This document shows positions 18,635 through 26,707 of a stretch of 64,000 nt of DNA, piece by piece; positions within the stretch are counted from its first letter, which is position 1, and each line of letters opens with the position of its first letter. The translations under genes were made by a program, and so were the position numbers. Location of the stretch: positions 1,506,001 through 1,570,000 of the forward strand of contig NZ_LT906480.1 in NCBI RefSeq assembly GCF_900186865.1, read 5' to 3'. The notes under the pieces were generated by a model that was not told where the DNA came from, did not search any database, and saw only the letters and a list, made by a program, of their open reading frames with translations. The DNA is from Stenotrophomonas maltophilia. Lineage in GTDB: Bacteria > Pseudomonadota > Gammaproteobacteria > Xanthomonadales > Xanthomonadaceae.

Positions 18635-20422
18635 TCAGGGGCATTTGAATTCAAAGCCCACCCAGTCGCTCGCTCCCAGGTCTTGCCAGTAGAACCGTGC
18701 GCCTGGACCCACGACGCTGCACGAGCAAGCCGCCGGCCAAACCGCGGTGCCGGGGTGGTTGACGAAGCCGTAACCTGGCATCGGAGTTAAGTTGGCGCGC
18801 AGCGCGTAGACACAGGCTTCCAAAGCCGGTGTTGGGCGGGTCACGCTAGGTGGCTCTGGCGTAAACGTGGGGGTGTCGTTCGTTTCGTATTGCCAAGTGC
18901 ATGCCAACGAGGTGGCTTGAAGCTCGGCCAGGGTCCGGGGAGCGTTGCAGAAGATCGCCCAGCCGTAGTGCCCTCCGTCTCCCCACGAATGCCAAGATCG
19001 CCCGGTGTATTCGGGAAACGTCGGAGGTGGTGCGTTGGGGGTGCATGTATTGGCCTCGTTGCGACGAACCCCCGTCTCCGCCCAATTTGTCCAAGTGGTG
19101 AACGTCGAGCTTGGCAGCGACCACGTGGTGGCCGGGCAGTTGTAAGAGCCGATCCTCGTCCGCCGCTGCTCGGCCTGCCACGTGTGCGATCCACTCTGGC
19201 CCGCCGGGCAAGCGGCCGCCGTGGTGACCCACTGGGTTTCCGCTTGTGGGAAAGGCGCTGGGCAAGCCGCGCAGGTGGTGTTGGTTTGCGTCCAAGCGTC
19301 CCACGAACCGGTGCCCGTGCATGAGAAGGTCCGCCGCTGGCCGATCGAGCCAAACTGACCTGCAGGGCATCCCACGTTGCGGGTCTCGGGAGCAGGGCAC
19401 GGCGTGCAGGTGCTGTTGGTCGTGGTCCAACTGCCGGCCGTCGTCGAGCCAGCCCACGCCTCGTAAACGCTCGGATCGGTTCCGCAGTGGTGACGGCGGC
19501 TCTGGAACACCTGGCCCACTTGGCCCAATGGGCAGTTGATGGTTCGGTTCTCGCTCCACTCCTGACACGGCGGCACCGTGCTTGTCGGCGGCGGCGTGAC
19601 CGGCGGTGAAGTGGGCGGGGCCGGAGGCGTCACGCTCACCGGGGGAGCGGGCGGAGTGACTGGTGGGGGCGTCATGGGAGGAACGCTTGGTGGCGGGGCG
19701 GTTGGGGGCGACACCGGCGGGGAAGGCGCGACCGGTCCCACGGGTCCTACGGGGCTTCCCACGGGTGGAGAAACGGGAGGCGTGACCGAGGGGGTGACGG
19801 GGGGCAACACCAGCGGCGATCCGGTCCATTCGCCCCCCAACAATCCGCTGTGGTAGACGAAGACCACGCGCGATTTGTCCGCACACGTGCTACCCAGCAA
19901 CCCCACGTCGAGCTGGCCGCCGGTGTTTCGAATCACCGACACGTCCGACACCTGCGCGTCCCACACCCCGCCCGCGTTGGCCGCGACCAGGGCCACGCAC
20001 GCTTGACGAGGAAGGCCGGCGTAGCTGACGGAGAACGAATCCCCGAAGCGTTCGACGGTGTAGGGCTGGACGTTCACCGCGCCGCCCCACGCGTTGGTCA
20101 AGACGCTTTCCCCGGCGCCGAGCTGGGAATCAGGGGCCAAACCATCGACCACTATGGCCGTGGTGCTCACCCCGCGGAATGTCCCCACCATCCCAAAACT
20201 GCTCTCGATGCGTCGGGATAGCTCGCGCAGGTTGCGCGTTTCGCTGGCCAGCTTGGCCTTTGCATCGACCTGCCCGAAGAACAGGAACATCGTGCCCGTG
20301 GCGGCGGTCACAACGCCCAGCGCCAGCAAGGCCTCGGTGAGGGTGAAGCCCAGCGCGCTGCGCACGCCTTTGGAAAGGCGGGTGAGGGTAGGCGAACAGC
20401 GGGGGCGGGTCGTGTGCGTCAT
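18635..20422 (-). CDS. PilV-like prepilin with proline-rich stalk and cysteine-rich tip
   Basis: 595 residues. A class III signal (leader of 25 residues ending G, then FTLTE with Glu at +5, followed by ALLALGVVTAATGTMFLFFG) makes it a type IV prepilin needing a prepilin peptidase. The pilin domain (to about residue 205, with NAWGGAVNVQPY and CVALVAA) resembles PilS/PilV of IncI-type thin pili. A Pro/Val/Ser stalk of about 80 residues follows. The tip has three modules with a CPxGQxG core (NCPLGQVGQVFQSRRHHC, GCPAGQFGSIGQRRTFSC, ACPAGQSGSHTWQAEQRRTR) and a terminal C-rich domain. IncI PilV tips select recipients by binding lipopolysaccharide, so an analogous role is inferred. It is transcribed against the surrounding genes. 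Confidence 0.75.
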   Translation of the reverse strand: MTHTTRPRCSPTLTRLSKGVRSALGFTLTEALLALGVVTAATGTMFLFFGQVDAKAKLASETRNLRELSRRIESSFGMVGTFRGVSTTAIVVDGLAPDSQLGAGESVLTNAWGGAVNVQPYTVERFGDSFSVSYAGLPRQACVALVAANAGGVWDAQVSDVSVIRNTGGQLDVGLLGSTCADKSRVVFVYHSGLLGGEWTGSPLVLPPVTPSVTPPVSPPVGSPVGPVGPVAPSPPVSPPTAPPPSVPPMTPPPVTPPAPPVSVTPPAPPTSPPVTPPPTSTVPPCQEWSENRTINCPLGQVGQVFQSRRHHCGTDPSVYEAWAGSTTAGSWTTTNSTCTPCPAPETRNVGCPAGQFGSIGQRRTFSCTGTGSWDAWTQTNTTCAACPAPFPQAETQWVTTAAACPAGQSGSHTWQAEQRRTRIGSYNCPATTWSLPSSTFTTWTNWAETGVRRNEANTCTPNAPPPTFPEYTGRSWHSWGDGGHYGWAIFCNAPRTLAELQATSLACTWQYETNDTPTFTPEPPSVTRPTPALEACVYALRANLTPMPGYGFVNHPGTAVWPAACSCSVVGPGARFYWQDLGASDWVGFEFKCP

Positions 20423-20533
20423 GCATTCAGCATGCGATGCACCTTGGATTCCGCAAGCCCCTGTTTTTAGTCAAAAAAAAGTTGGATTTTTCATCTTGAC
20501 ATTGCGTGGTGGTCTGGTTGCATGGGGTTAAGG

Positions 20534-20551
20534 GAGTGGGGCGACCTACTC
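20534..20551. promoter_or_regulatory. 18-bp operator, copy upstream of 20589
   Basis: GAGTGGGGCGACCTACTC; the right half and spacer match the type operator at 33146. It lies 37 bases before the ATG at 20589 and probably overlaps its promoter. Confidence 0.65.
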
Positions 20552-20588
20552 ACGAAATCCGCTTTAAATAACCCAAGAGACCGCCGCC

Positions 20589-20762
20589 ATGATTGAAAGC
20601 CCCACCCGCTCGGCCCGCCCCATTGCTGGCCTTCCCTTCGCGCACATCCCACCCACGGCTCCCGCGTTCCTGCCCGAAGGCAAGCTTCGCCGGCAAGCCC
20701 GGCTGGCGCGCCAGCAACGCCACTTCGAGCGCCAACTGCGCAAGGAGCTGAAATGGAAATGA
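20589..20762 (+). CDS. Small basic proline-rich protein of unknown function
   Basis: 57 residues. The N-terminal half is proline-rich (MIESPTRSARPIAGLPFAHI, then PPTAPAFLPEGK), the C-terminal half a basic helix (LRRQARLARQQRHFERQLRKELKWK). The ATG overlaps nothing upstream and follows the operator at 20534. Its stop overlaps the ATG at 20759 (ATGA), which fixes both frames. The basic helix may contact nucleic acid or a phosphorylated partner. Unknown family. Confidence 0.6.
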   Translation: MIESPTRSARPIAGLPFAHIPPTAPAFLPEGKLRRQARLARQQRHFERQLRKELKWK

Positions 20763-21217
20763 CCACCGATCGGCGCGCTCAACGGCTTCTGGAGGCCATC
20801 GAACACCGCAACCCACAGGCTTTGAAAAGAACCATTGCGGCCATCCACGAGGCACGTCTGAAGGCTTGGAGGGGCCTGACGGCTTTCCCGTCCTTGGACC
20901 ACCCGGTGGGGCCCAACGGAATAACCGCTTTCCACGTCGCTTGCATGGCGTGGCACGTAAACCAGGATGACCTGCACGAACGGCAGTGCTACGACAAGAT
21001 GGCCGGAATGCTGGCCGAAGCCGGGGCGGACGTGTTTGCGGAGTTCGGCCCGGCAAAGCAACGCTGGACGATCATTGAAGCGCTGCATGGGGCTGCGCCG
21101 CCGTCTGTCAAAGCATGGATGGCCTCTCAACCGTTCGATCTGCATTGCTCTGCGTCAAACACCGCCCACACGATTCGGTGGGACGGCCGTCGTCCAGTCG
21201 CCTCGCTGGAAGAATAG
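20759..21217 (+). CDS. Ankyrin-like protein of unknown function
   Basis: 152 residues starting at the ATG that overlaps the upstream stop; an in-frame ATG at 20753 is possible. Ankyrin-like helices include RLLEAIEHRNPQALKRTIAAI and GPNGITAFHVACMAWHVNQDD followed by KMAGMLAEAGADVFAEFG. No catalytic motif. It is the second gene of the two-gene operon controlled from 20534. Confidence 0.55.
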   Translation: MTTDRRAQRLLEAIEHRNPQALKRTIAAIHEARLKAWRGLTAFPSLDHPVGPNGITAFHVACMAWHVNQDDLHERQCYDKMAGMLAEAGADVFAEFGPAKQRWTIIEALHGAAPPSVKAWMASQPFDLHCSASNTAHTIRWDGRRPVASLEE

Positions 21218-21331
21218 AAAAGAATCCAAGGGCTGAACGGCCCGAAAGGGTTGCAAAAACATGCACTTGCGCAATGGCGGCGTCGGGGTAGATTCGGAGG
21301 GAACCCCTATCTACTCACGAAAGGATGCCCT

Positions 21332-21928
21332 ATGCGACTGTGCAACTTCTCACTCAAGGGTGGCGTCGGCCGCACGACGCTGGCCCTGAATCTTGCCGGG
21401 TGCTATGCCCGTGACCCCAGCCTGCGTGTGTTGGTCAACGACCGGGACCCCCAAGGCGGAGCCTGTGCGTTTGCCTCACTGTCGGACGAAACACCGTTCA
21501 GTGTCGGGCGCTCGCGCTCCCCTGGCTTCGACGTGGAGATCACCGACACTCCACCACGCCTGCCGGACAACGAAGTGATCCCCGAGGCTGATCTCTACCT
21601 GGTGCCCACGTTGCTCGATGGGGCCAGCTTTCTCATCTTTCTGCGAACCGTGGATGTTCTTGAAAAGAAGGGAAAGCGTTACCTGCCCATCGCCAACCGG
21701 GCCAACGAGAAGCGGGCAGCCCATCGCCGCCGCCTGGAGCACCCCAAGATGTCGGGCGCCGTCCTGGTGCGGGACCGAGCGTTGTTTGCGGACTGCTACG
21801 AGGAGGGAAAGACCGTGTTCGACGCCAACGGCCGCTGGGCCCGGGTGGCCCAGGAGGAGATTCACGCCCTGGCTGTCCGGGTGCGCGATACCTTGGCCGC
21901 TGGTGCAGGCCGGAGGGCTGCGGCATGA
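21332..21928 (+). CDS. parA: ParA-like ATPase with a KGGVGRTT P-loop
   Basis: 198 residues. The N-terminus MRLCNFSLKGGVGRTTLALNLAGC is a deviant Walker A of the ParA/MinD family, but the usual GKT lysine is arginine (GRT), while the signature lysine (K9) is kept. Walker A' (EITDTPPRLPDN) and a short C-terminal half follow. The length is that of small plasmid ParA proteins without an N-terminal DNA-binding domain. ParA drives segregation with a partner and a centromere site. The ATG lies 15 bases after the TACTCACGAAA half-operator (21311). It overlaps the next gene, so the partner is probably downstream. Confidence 0.8.
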   Translation: MRLCNFSLKGGVGRTTLALNLAGCYARDPSLRVLVNDRDPQGGACAFASLSDETPFSVGRSRSPGFDVEITDTPPRLPDNEVIPEADLYLVPTLLDGASFLIFLRTVDVLEKKGKRYLPIANRANEKRAAHRRRLEHPKMSGAVLVRDRALFADCYEEGKTVFDANGRWARVAQEEIHALAVRVRDTLAAGAGRRAAA

Positions 21929-22533
21929 TGGAGCTTCCCTTGGTTTCCCTTCCAGACCTACCCATGGCCACTCGCAAAGCTCCTGCCAAGAAGGCTGCTA
22001 CGAAGAAGGCCGGCAAGCGCACCTTGGAGGACGTCAAGGACGTGACCCATGCCAAGCCCCGCCGCGCCAGCAAAGCGGACAGTCTGCCTGTTGCCCACAT
22101 CCCGGAGCATTTGTTGCTGGGGCCGGGCGACTACCCGGAGCGCAAGTCCTACTTTGACTACGACGACAGCCAGAAGGCAGGCAACGTGGGAGGCAAGCGG
22201 GTTCACATGGTCATGCCCCGATCGGTGACCCTCCACGACTACCGCCGTCGGGAAGACGGGCTGCGCCACCACCGGGCCATGGTGACGATCCCGCCAAAGC
22301 TCCGCGAGAACATCGCCAAGCTGTTCGGCTTCGACGATTCGGAAGACGCCGGCAGTGAAGTCGCGTTGACCACCGCCATGGTGGCGTTGGCCGACTACGC
22401 GGCCGCGTCGCTCATTAAGGACAAGACGCTGTTGATCGTGAGCTCGCCCGAGGACGAACACGCGGAGGACCGCAAGGCCGCCAGGGTGGCGGTGCGGAAT
22501 CTGGGGATGAGCAAGAACGGAAAGATCTACTGA
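21925..22533 (+). CDS. Basic-tailed protein, candidate partition partner of the ParA-like ATPase
   Basis: 202 residues from an ATG overlapping the parA stop; a second ATG at 21964 would remove 13 residues. The N-terminal tail is Lys/Ala-rich (MATRKAPAKKAATKKAGKRT), typical of nonspecific DNA binding. The rest (MVMPRSVTLHDYRRREDGLRHHRAMVTIPPKLRENIAKLFGF) is mixed alpha/beta with no ParB signature. Position and coupling to parA make it the likely partner, but this is inferred. It is followed after 2 bases by the GTG of the next gene. Confidence 0.55.
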   Translation: MMELPLVSLPDLPMATRKAPAKKAATKKAGKRTLEDVKDVTHAKPRRASKADSLPVAHIPEHLLLGPGDYPERKSYFDYDDSQKAGNVGGKRVHMVMPRSVTLHDYRRREDGLRHHRAMVTIPPKLRENIAKLFGFDDSEDAGSEVALTTAMVALADYAAASLIKDKTLLIVSSPEDEHAEDRKAARVAVRNLGMSKNGKIY

Positions 22534-22535
22534 GC

Positions 22536-23642
22536 GTGGCACTTGGCCCTCTGACTGCTGATGAAGAGCACGCCATTTGGGCCAAAATCTGGCGCGTCCC
22601 AGGCATGACGGCTCAACCGCTGACCGGTTGGCTGCTTCACTCGACGGGAATCTGGGCAGACAAGCGCACGCTTTCCGATCGGTTAATCAAGATTTTTAAG
22701 GTGTCCGCCAAAACTTGGGAGGCTGGGATTCCGCGCAGGCCTAAGAAGCGGCAGCAGGTCTGTGATGGCCTGGTTGCTTACGTCCGGCAAAGCCACGCTG
22801 AGCTGATACCGGAGTGTGCGGAGCGCCAAGCCCGTGCGATGGAGCGAGGTGCACGCGCTCTGTCCGAACATCCAACGCTCCCCCCGTGTAACTTCTTCCA
22901 CCACACGCTTGGTATCGCAGGCGGAGATAGGCTGGAAGCACTGGCGGTTGCATTCGACGAGGTTTCCGCCGACGTCCTGCATGGGCGGTTGTCCAGGGAC
23001 AGTATGTCAGCGGCAGTGGTCAAAGCGGCAGCAGAAGTGGTTGGACTGCCCGCGGGAGCTATGCAGCCGGATAGCCGGCTGGATCCAGGCTTGGATGCGT
23101 TGCTCCTGCTATTGGCTCAGATGGATCACGACCTCACCACTCCTCTGATGGCTAACGCGGGTGAGATCAACAGCTTGGTGGCACTGTTGATTGATGCGCC
23201 TGGGAGTGGGGCGAGGAAGCGGGTTCAGCACCGACTTTTGGACATCTATTACGCCCTGGCGCTTGCTGCGGCCGGGCGTGACCTGCCAGAGAGCTTGCCG
23301 AAGGTCCGAGAGATTGAGGACGTGCTCATGGGCGGCCCGCCCGAATCCGGTGGCCAGTCCTGGGTGGTGCGTTGGCGCAATGGAACCAAAGCGCTTCGGG
23401 AAGAGGATGTGCTATCGGTGATCGCGCACGTCGGACACTCTACGGGGAAAGACGTGTCATGGACGATGCGACGTCTCTATGTCGCTGCCCAAGCTTGGGG
23501 ACGGGTGGAAGAGCAGGGTGTGGAGGCAGTAATGCTGGCCGGTGAGCGCTACAACCAATGGTGGAACGCTCTGTGCAACCAGGGGCGGGTGAAGACCCCA
23601 TGGGTCCAACCCTACTGGTCCCAGTTCTCGCAAAGCAGGTGA
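22536..23642 (+). CDS. Unknown protein, third gene of the parA operon
   Basis: 368 residues from a GTG directly after the previous stop. The N-terminal part (LTADEEHAIWAKIWRVPGMTAQPLTGWLLHSTGIWADKRTLSDRLIKIF) looks like a helical DNA-binding region. The remainder is helical with no motif I know. Its place in the partition operon suggests a role in plasmid or element maintenance, perhaps replication; I found no better replication-protein candidate in the window. Confidence 0.55.
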   Translation: MALGPLTADEEHAIWAKIWRVPGMTAQPLTGWLLHSTGIWADKRTLSDRLIKIFKVSAKTWEAGIPRRPKKRQQVCDGLVAYVRQSHAELIPECAERQARAMERGARALSEHPTLPPCNFFHHTLGIAGGDRLEALAVAFDEVSADVLHGRLSRDSMSAAVVKAAAEVVGLPAGAMQPDSRLDPGLDALLLLLAQMDHDLTTPLMANAGEINSLVALLIDAPGSGARKRVQHRLLDIYYALALAAAGRDLPESLPKVREIEDVLMGGPPESGGQSWVVRWRNGTKALREEDVLSVIAHVGHSTGKDVSWTMRRLYVAAQAWGRVEEQGVEAVMLAGERYNQWWNALCNQGRVKTPWVQPYWSQFSQSR

Positions 23643-23682
23643 TGAAGCGGCTCCCCTCACTTCGAGGTAAAGCCGCCATAGC

Positions 23683-23829
23683 TCACTTGCCGTTCCGCTT
23701 CGCAACAACTGAGGCTGCTTTGGCCTTGAACGCACGTTGTTGAGGAGAGGGGTTGGGTTGGCGATCCACCGCGCTTTGGATGCGTCGCTGGGCGGCCTGT
23801 GTCATTGGGGTCTTCTTGCTGTTGCTCAT
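23683..23829 (-). CDS. Small basic protein found on plasmids
   Basis: 48 residues: MSNSKKTPMTQAAQRRIQSA, then VDRQPNPSPQQRAFKAKAASVVAKRNGK. The start is supported by AAGGAGAACACA upstream on the minus strand. The pattern KTPMTxxAxxRIQSA is shared by a group of small proteins common on plasmids and islands (recalled); their role is unknown. It is oppositely oriented to the parA operon and follows the HNH genes on its own strand. Confidence 0.65.
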   Translation of the reverse strand: MSNSKKTPMTQAAQRRIQSAVDRQPNPSPQQRAFKAKAASVVAKRNGK

Positions 23830-23947
23830 TGTGTTCTCCTTCCAGGAGGCTGGGTGAGCGGTCAGCCTAGAAGGGAGAGCCAGGACAGTTGGTTAGAAAT
23901 CTTGGGAGTTTGATCAGCTCCTGAGACATCAGGGCCAAGACAGGGTT

Positions 23948-24844
23948 TCACTTCAGTAGGGACGTGTTGCTCAACTCGGATGACTCGTGCCCATTCAGCC
24001 TCTTTCTCAGCGCCTCCTTGGACATCTTGGCTGGGGCGTCCAGCGTGAGCTCCTTTCCGTCCAACGAACGGTAGAACGGATCGTCCACCCCCGCGCTGAC
24101 GTAAACGACCAGGTCCGGCCCGATGGTCAACAGGCCTGCATCGAACAGCGCGTGGATGTCCTTTCGTAGCAATAGGCCGTTGTTCAGAGCGTTGGTGGAA
24201 GCTCCGTTGTAAGGGACGATGTGAGCGGCGTCGATAACGCTGGCCAGGGCGGTCCCGGTGACCATGCACACCGCTCCATAGTGAGCGACTAGGCGCTTGC
24301 GAAACTCGGCCTGGCCCTCTCGGATCACCCGGAGGACCTGCTCCATTCGCTTTCCCTCTGCTGCGACAGCATCAGGAGCCGGCGGCAGTGGCTTTTCTAG
24401 CCTTAATCGCCCGCTCTCCTCAAGGACGCCCTGAAGGGCTTGGATCACATCGTGACTGAAAAGCTCCGATGCCGGGCGCAACTGAAGGTCAATCCCGGAC
24501 CGGTGCCGGATGTGCGCCAACAGAAGGGCGGCGTCCTCCACATACTTGAGTTTCTTTTCGCGCATGCTCCAAAGTTGGTTCAGCTCGCCCAAGCTCAAGA
24601 CCTTTAGCGCTGACCTAACATCACGGCTGCTCATCCGGAGGTGGCTCAGCCCTTTTTGCAGGTGTTGACGAACCAGGTATTCCTCCAGCTCCGGCGGGTT
24701 TCCATCTTCGTTATCGCGAATGGTGAACAGGCTGCTGAAAGGCTTGTTGAATTGCTCCTTCCACTTCTTCTTTCGCCGCTGAGGCTTCGGCCGGCTCCGG
24801 TTAGCCTTACCGTCGCTTTCCTTGTCCTGATCCTTTTCGTCCAT
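23948..24844 (-). CDS. HNH endonuclease with C-terminal nuclease domain (HNH_2 type)
   Basis: 298 residues. The N-terminus is very charged (DEKDQDKESDGKANRSRPKPQRRKKKWKEQF), followed by a helical region. The C-terminal HNH_2-type domain reads EFRKRLVAHYGAVCMVTG...IDAAHIVPYNGASTNALNNGLLLRKDIHALFDAGLLTI: a central AH, an Asn and a final H within a beta-beta-alpha fold. In this class the domain typically follows a sensor region in restriction-like proteins. A TTG at 24853 overlapping the upstream stop would add three residues; I chose the ATG at 24844. It is co-directional with the HNH gene at 24850, probably as one operon. Confidence 0.8.
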   Translation of the reverse strand: MDEKDQDKESDGKANRSRPKPQRRKKKWKEQFNKPFSSLFTIRDNEDGNPPELEEYLVRQHLQKGLSHLRMSSRDVRSALKVLSLGELNQLWSMREKKLKYVEDAALLLAHIRHRSGIDLQLRPASELFSHDVIQALQGVLEESGRLRLEKPLPPAPDAVAAEGKRMEQVLRVIREGQAEFRKRLVAHYGAVCMVTGTALASVIDAAHIVPYNGASTNALNNGLLLRKDIHALFDAGLLTIGPDLVVYVSAGVDDPFYRSLDGKELTLDAPAKMSKEALRKRLNGHESSELSNTSLLK

Positions 24845-24849
24845 GTCGG

Positions 24850-25941
24850 TCAATTGATTGTCTGAGCTTGCCTCAATGGTAAGGGATCCTTGGTGTCCGG
24901 GCGCCCTTTCGACTGTCGCTTACGGGCTTTCAACCACGCCGCCGCCAGATCGTCCACGTCGGCCTGCAGCGCGGCCCGCTCCCCGGGCAACCATGCCCTC
25001 AGCGTCCCACTTGCCACGCCCGCGTCTCGCTTCGCCAAACGCCGCCTTGCTTCCAACCACCGGGCTTTCGTTTCCCCCTCACGCGCGGCTTGGCGCTGGG
25101 TTCGCATGCGAACCGCGTTGGGCTTGTCGCTGTATGCGGGGACGTGGTCTTCGCCTTGGCTGGGCCAGGGTGCTTCGTGCGTGCCCTGTCGCCGCAGTTG
25201 GATCTGGCGCAGGCTTGGATACCGGGCCATCCACCGGTTCTCAAAGGAGCGGTCGGAAGGAGTGTCAGTGCCCAGAGGCAGGGGGATGACCAAGGCGTGG
25301 AGGGCGATCAGTTGCCACACCGCCGATTGAAAAACATCCTCGGTCAACCGGAAGGCCGCCACCTCGGGGTGTTCCAGCCATTCGCCCCGGTGCACGTTGC
25401 GCAAGAGCGCGGCCAAGTCGTTTCGCGTCAGATGGGCACGCTGGGCCAGTGGCCAGCCCAGCATCCAGCCGTCCGCATGCCGTTCGGCGTGAACGACGAA
25501 CCGGGGTTGTTTCCAGCGCTCTTGAAGCTGGGCAAGGACGGTGGCCGGCTTCGCAAAGCGCCCCACCTCGACCAGGTGGTTGTCGGAGCGCTGCAGGACA
25601 AACAGCCGGTCGGCCAGCAGGGCATCCAGCATGGCTGGGGGCAACCGTTGGCTCAACTCGGGCCAGGCCAACAGGTCTCGGCTGCCGCGTTCAACGATGC
25701 AGCGTTTGCAGGCCATGAGCAGATTTTCGGTGTCCGCCGGGCCGCCCTGGTTCAACGGAACGAGGGGTGAAAGCCCCCACGAATGGCGATGATCCACGTT
25801 CAAAGGGGCGGTGCAGAAAGCGCACGCGGGGTTCTCAGAGCGGCGGGCCACGTCCAGCGCCCAGCGTGGGGTGGCAGGCCCACGGGCGGCATGGAAGGCC
25901 AGCACGCGGCGGGCAAACGCGTCCACGTCAGCGGCGGTCAT
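24850..25941 (-). CDS. HNH-type protein with N-terminal zinc-knuckle nuclease motif
   Basis: 363 residues. Residues about 33-80 form the motif PACAFCTAPLNVDHRHSWGLSPLVPLNQGGPADTENLLMACKRC: two CxxC pairs around DHRHS...N, an HNH fold. The middle is unrecognised. The C-terminal 100 residues are highly basic (RMRTQRQAAREGETKARWLEARRRLAKRDAG) and probably bind nucleic acid. It is the upstream gene of a two-nuclease operon with 23948-24844; the stop touches the next start. Confidence 0.7.
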   Translation of the reverse strand: MTAADVDAFARRVLAFHAARGPATPRWALDVARRSENPACAFCTAPLNVDHRHSWGLSPLVPLNQGGPADTENLLMACKRCIVERGSRDLLAWPELSQRLPPAMLDALLADRLFVLQRSDNHLVEVGRFAKPATVLAQLQERWKQPRFVVHAERHADGWMLGWPLAQRAHLTRNDLAALLRNVHRGEWLEHPEVAAFRLTEDVFQSAVWQLIALHALVIPLPLGTDTPSDRSFENRWMARYPSLRQIQLRRQGTHEAPWPSQGEDHVPAYSDKPNAVRMRTQRQAAREGETKARWLEARRRLAKRDAGVASGTLRAWLPGERAALQADVDDLAAAWLKARKRQSKGRPDTKDPLPLRQAQTIN

Positions 25942-26707
25942 GGGAGCGCTCCTGAAACGAAAGCAGGTGGATCATTGATGGGCCAATGGCGGTGAATGAC
26001 GGCCATGGCGCGCACCCTTGTTTGACTAAAACGAAATGGGGCGAGGGCTCCGCGCTTTCCTTCCAAGGGTTCTTTGGCTACCCACTTGCGATTCGGAAAA
26101 CACGGTGTCGGTGTATCCAAGGGCATTGCACACGTTTGACTAAAACCAACGTGGCTTGGGTGTCGTGGGGTGGTGCGGCGGGTGGGCGAGGGCAACCTGT
26201 CCTGGGGATCCGGGGCAATGCGAAAGGGTGGGCTGAGAAACTTTGCACGGATTCCCGGGGTGGGGCATCGGTGGGCGTGAGGGGGGGAAGAGCGGGAGCG
26301 TAGCGTGAGCATGGCGTGGGCGGCGGTCCTGTGGGGCGAGGGGGCGTAGACCACCAATAGCGCAGCTGGGGCAACACGCAAGGGGCCGCCGAAAAGCAAC
26401 TGCAAGAGCCCAACGTGGGTAGAAGCATTGTCGGCAGTGGCAGAGAAGCAGGAGCCCGGACGGTTCCCCAGAGTCGTCATACACATGACGCACTGAAGTG
26501 GGAGTGCGTTTTTCGCCCAAGAATCGCTGTAACGCCAGCCGAAACCTCAATGCAATCAAGGCCTGACCATGTCACCACCGAATGGAGACAGTGTCAGTGC
26601 TTGTTAGCTCGTTTGGCCCATGTTTTTCAGGCTCCTGACGTGGGGCCTTGCCAACTCCGAGATTCGCGGTATCGGTGGAGTAATCCCGAAACGGAGTTAC
26701 TCGACCG
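25942..26707. other. Long non-coding region with short repeats
   Basis: 766 bases between divergent genes, without a coding frame I would accept. It has two copies of TTTGACTAAAAC (26021-26032 and 26135-26146), the complement of the TTTTAGTCAAA motif found at 5486, 12467, 13178 and 20465. It also has TGTCGGTGTATCCAA (26106-26120), matching TGTCGGTGTATCCCAA at 5519. The right end carries the promoter region of the 26708 gene. Such a repeat-bearing gap is a fair candidate for an origin or centromere, but I see no clear iteron array. Confidence 0.5.
26678..26702. promoter_or_regulatory. Inverted repeat at the head of the conjugation-like operon
   Basis: GAGTAA...TTACTC arms 6 bp long, separated by 13 bases, ending 5 bases before the ATG at 26708. 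The half-site TACTC is that of the element-wide operator, but the spacing is longer (25 instead of 18). The adjacent gene encodes a ribbon-helix-helix protein, so autoregulation is likely. Confidence 0.6.

Noticed and set aside
18635..20422. A shufflon around the pilin gene
   Set aside because: I looked for paired inverted repeats flanking alternative C-terminal segments and for a recombinase gene and found neither.
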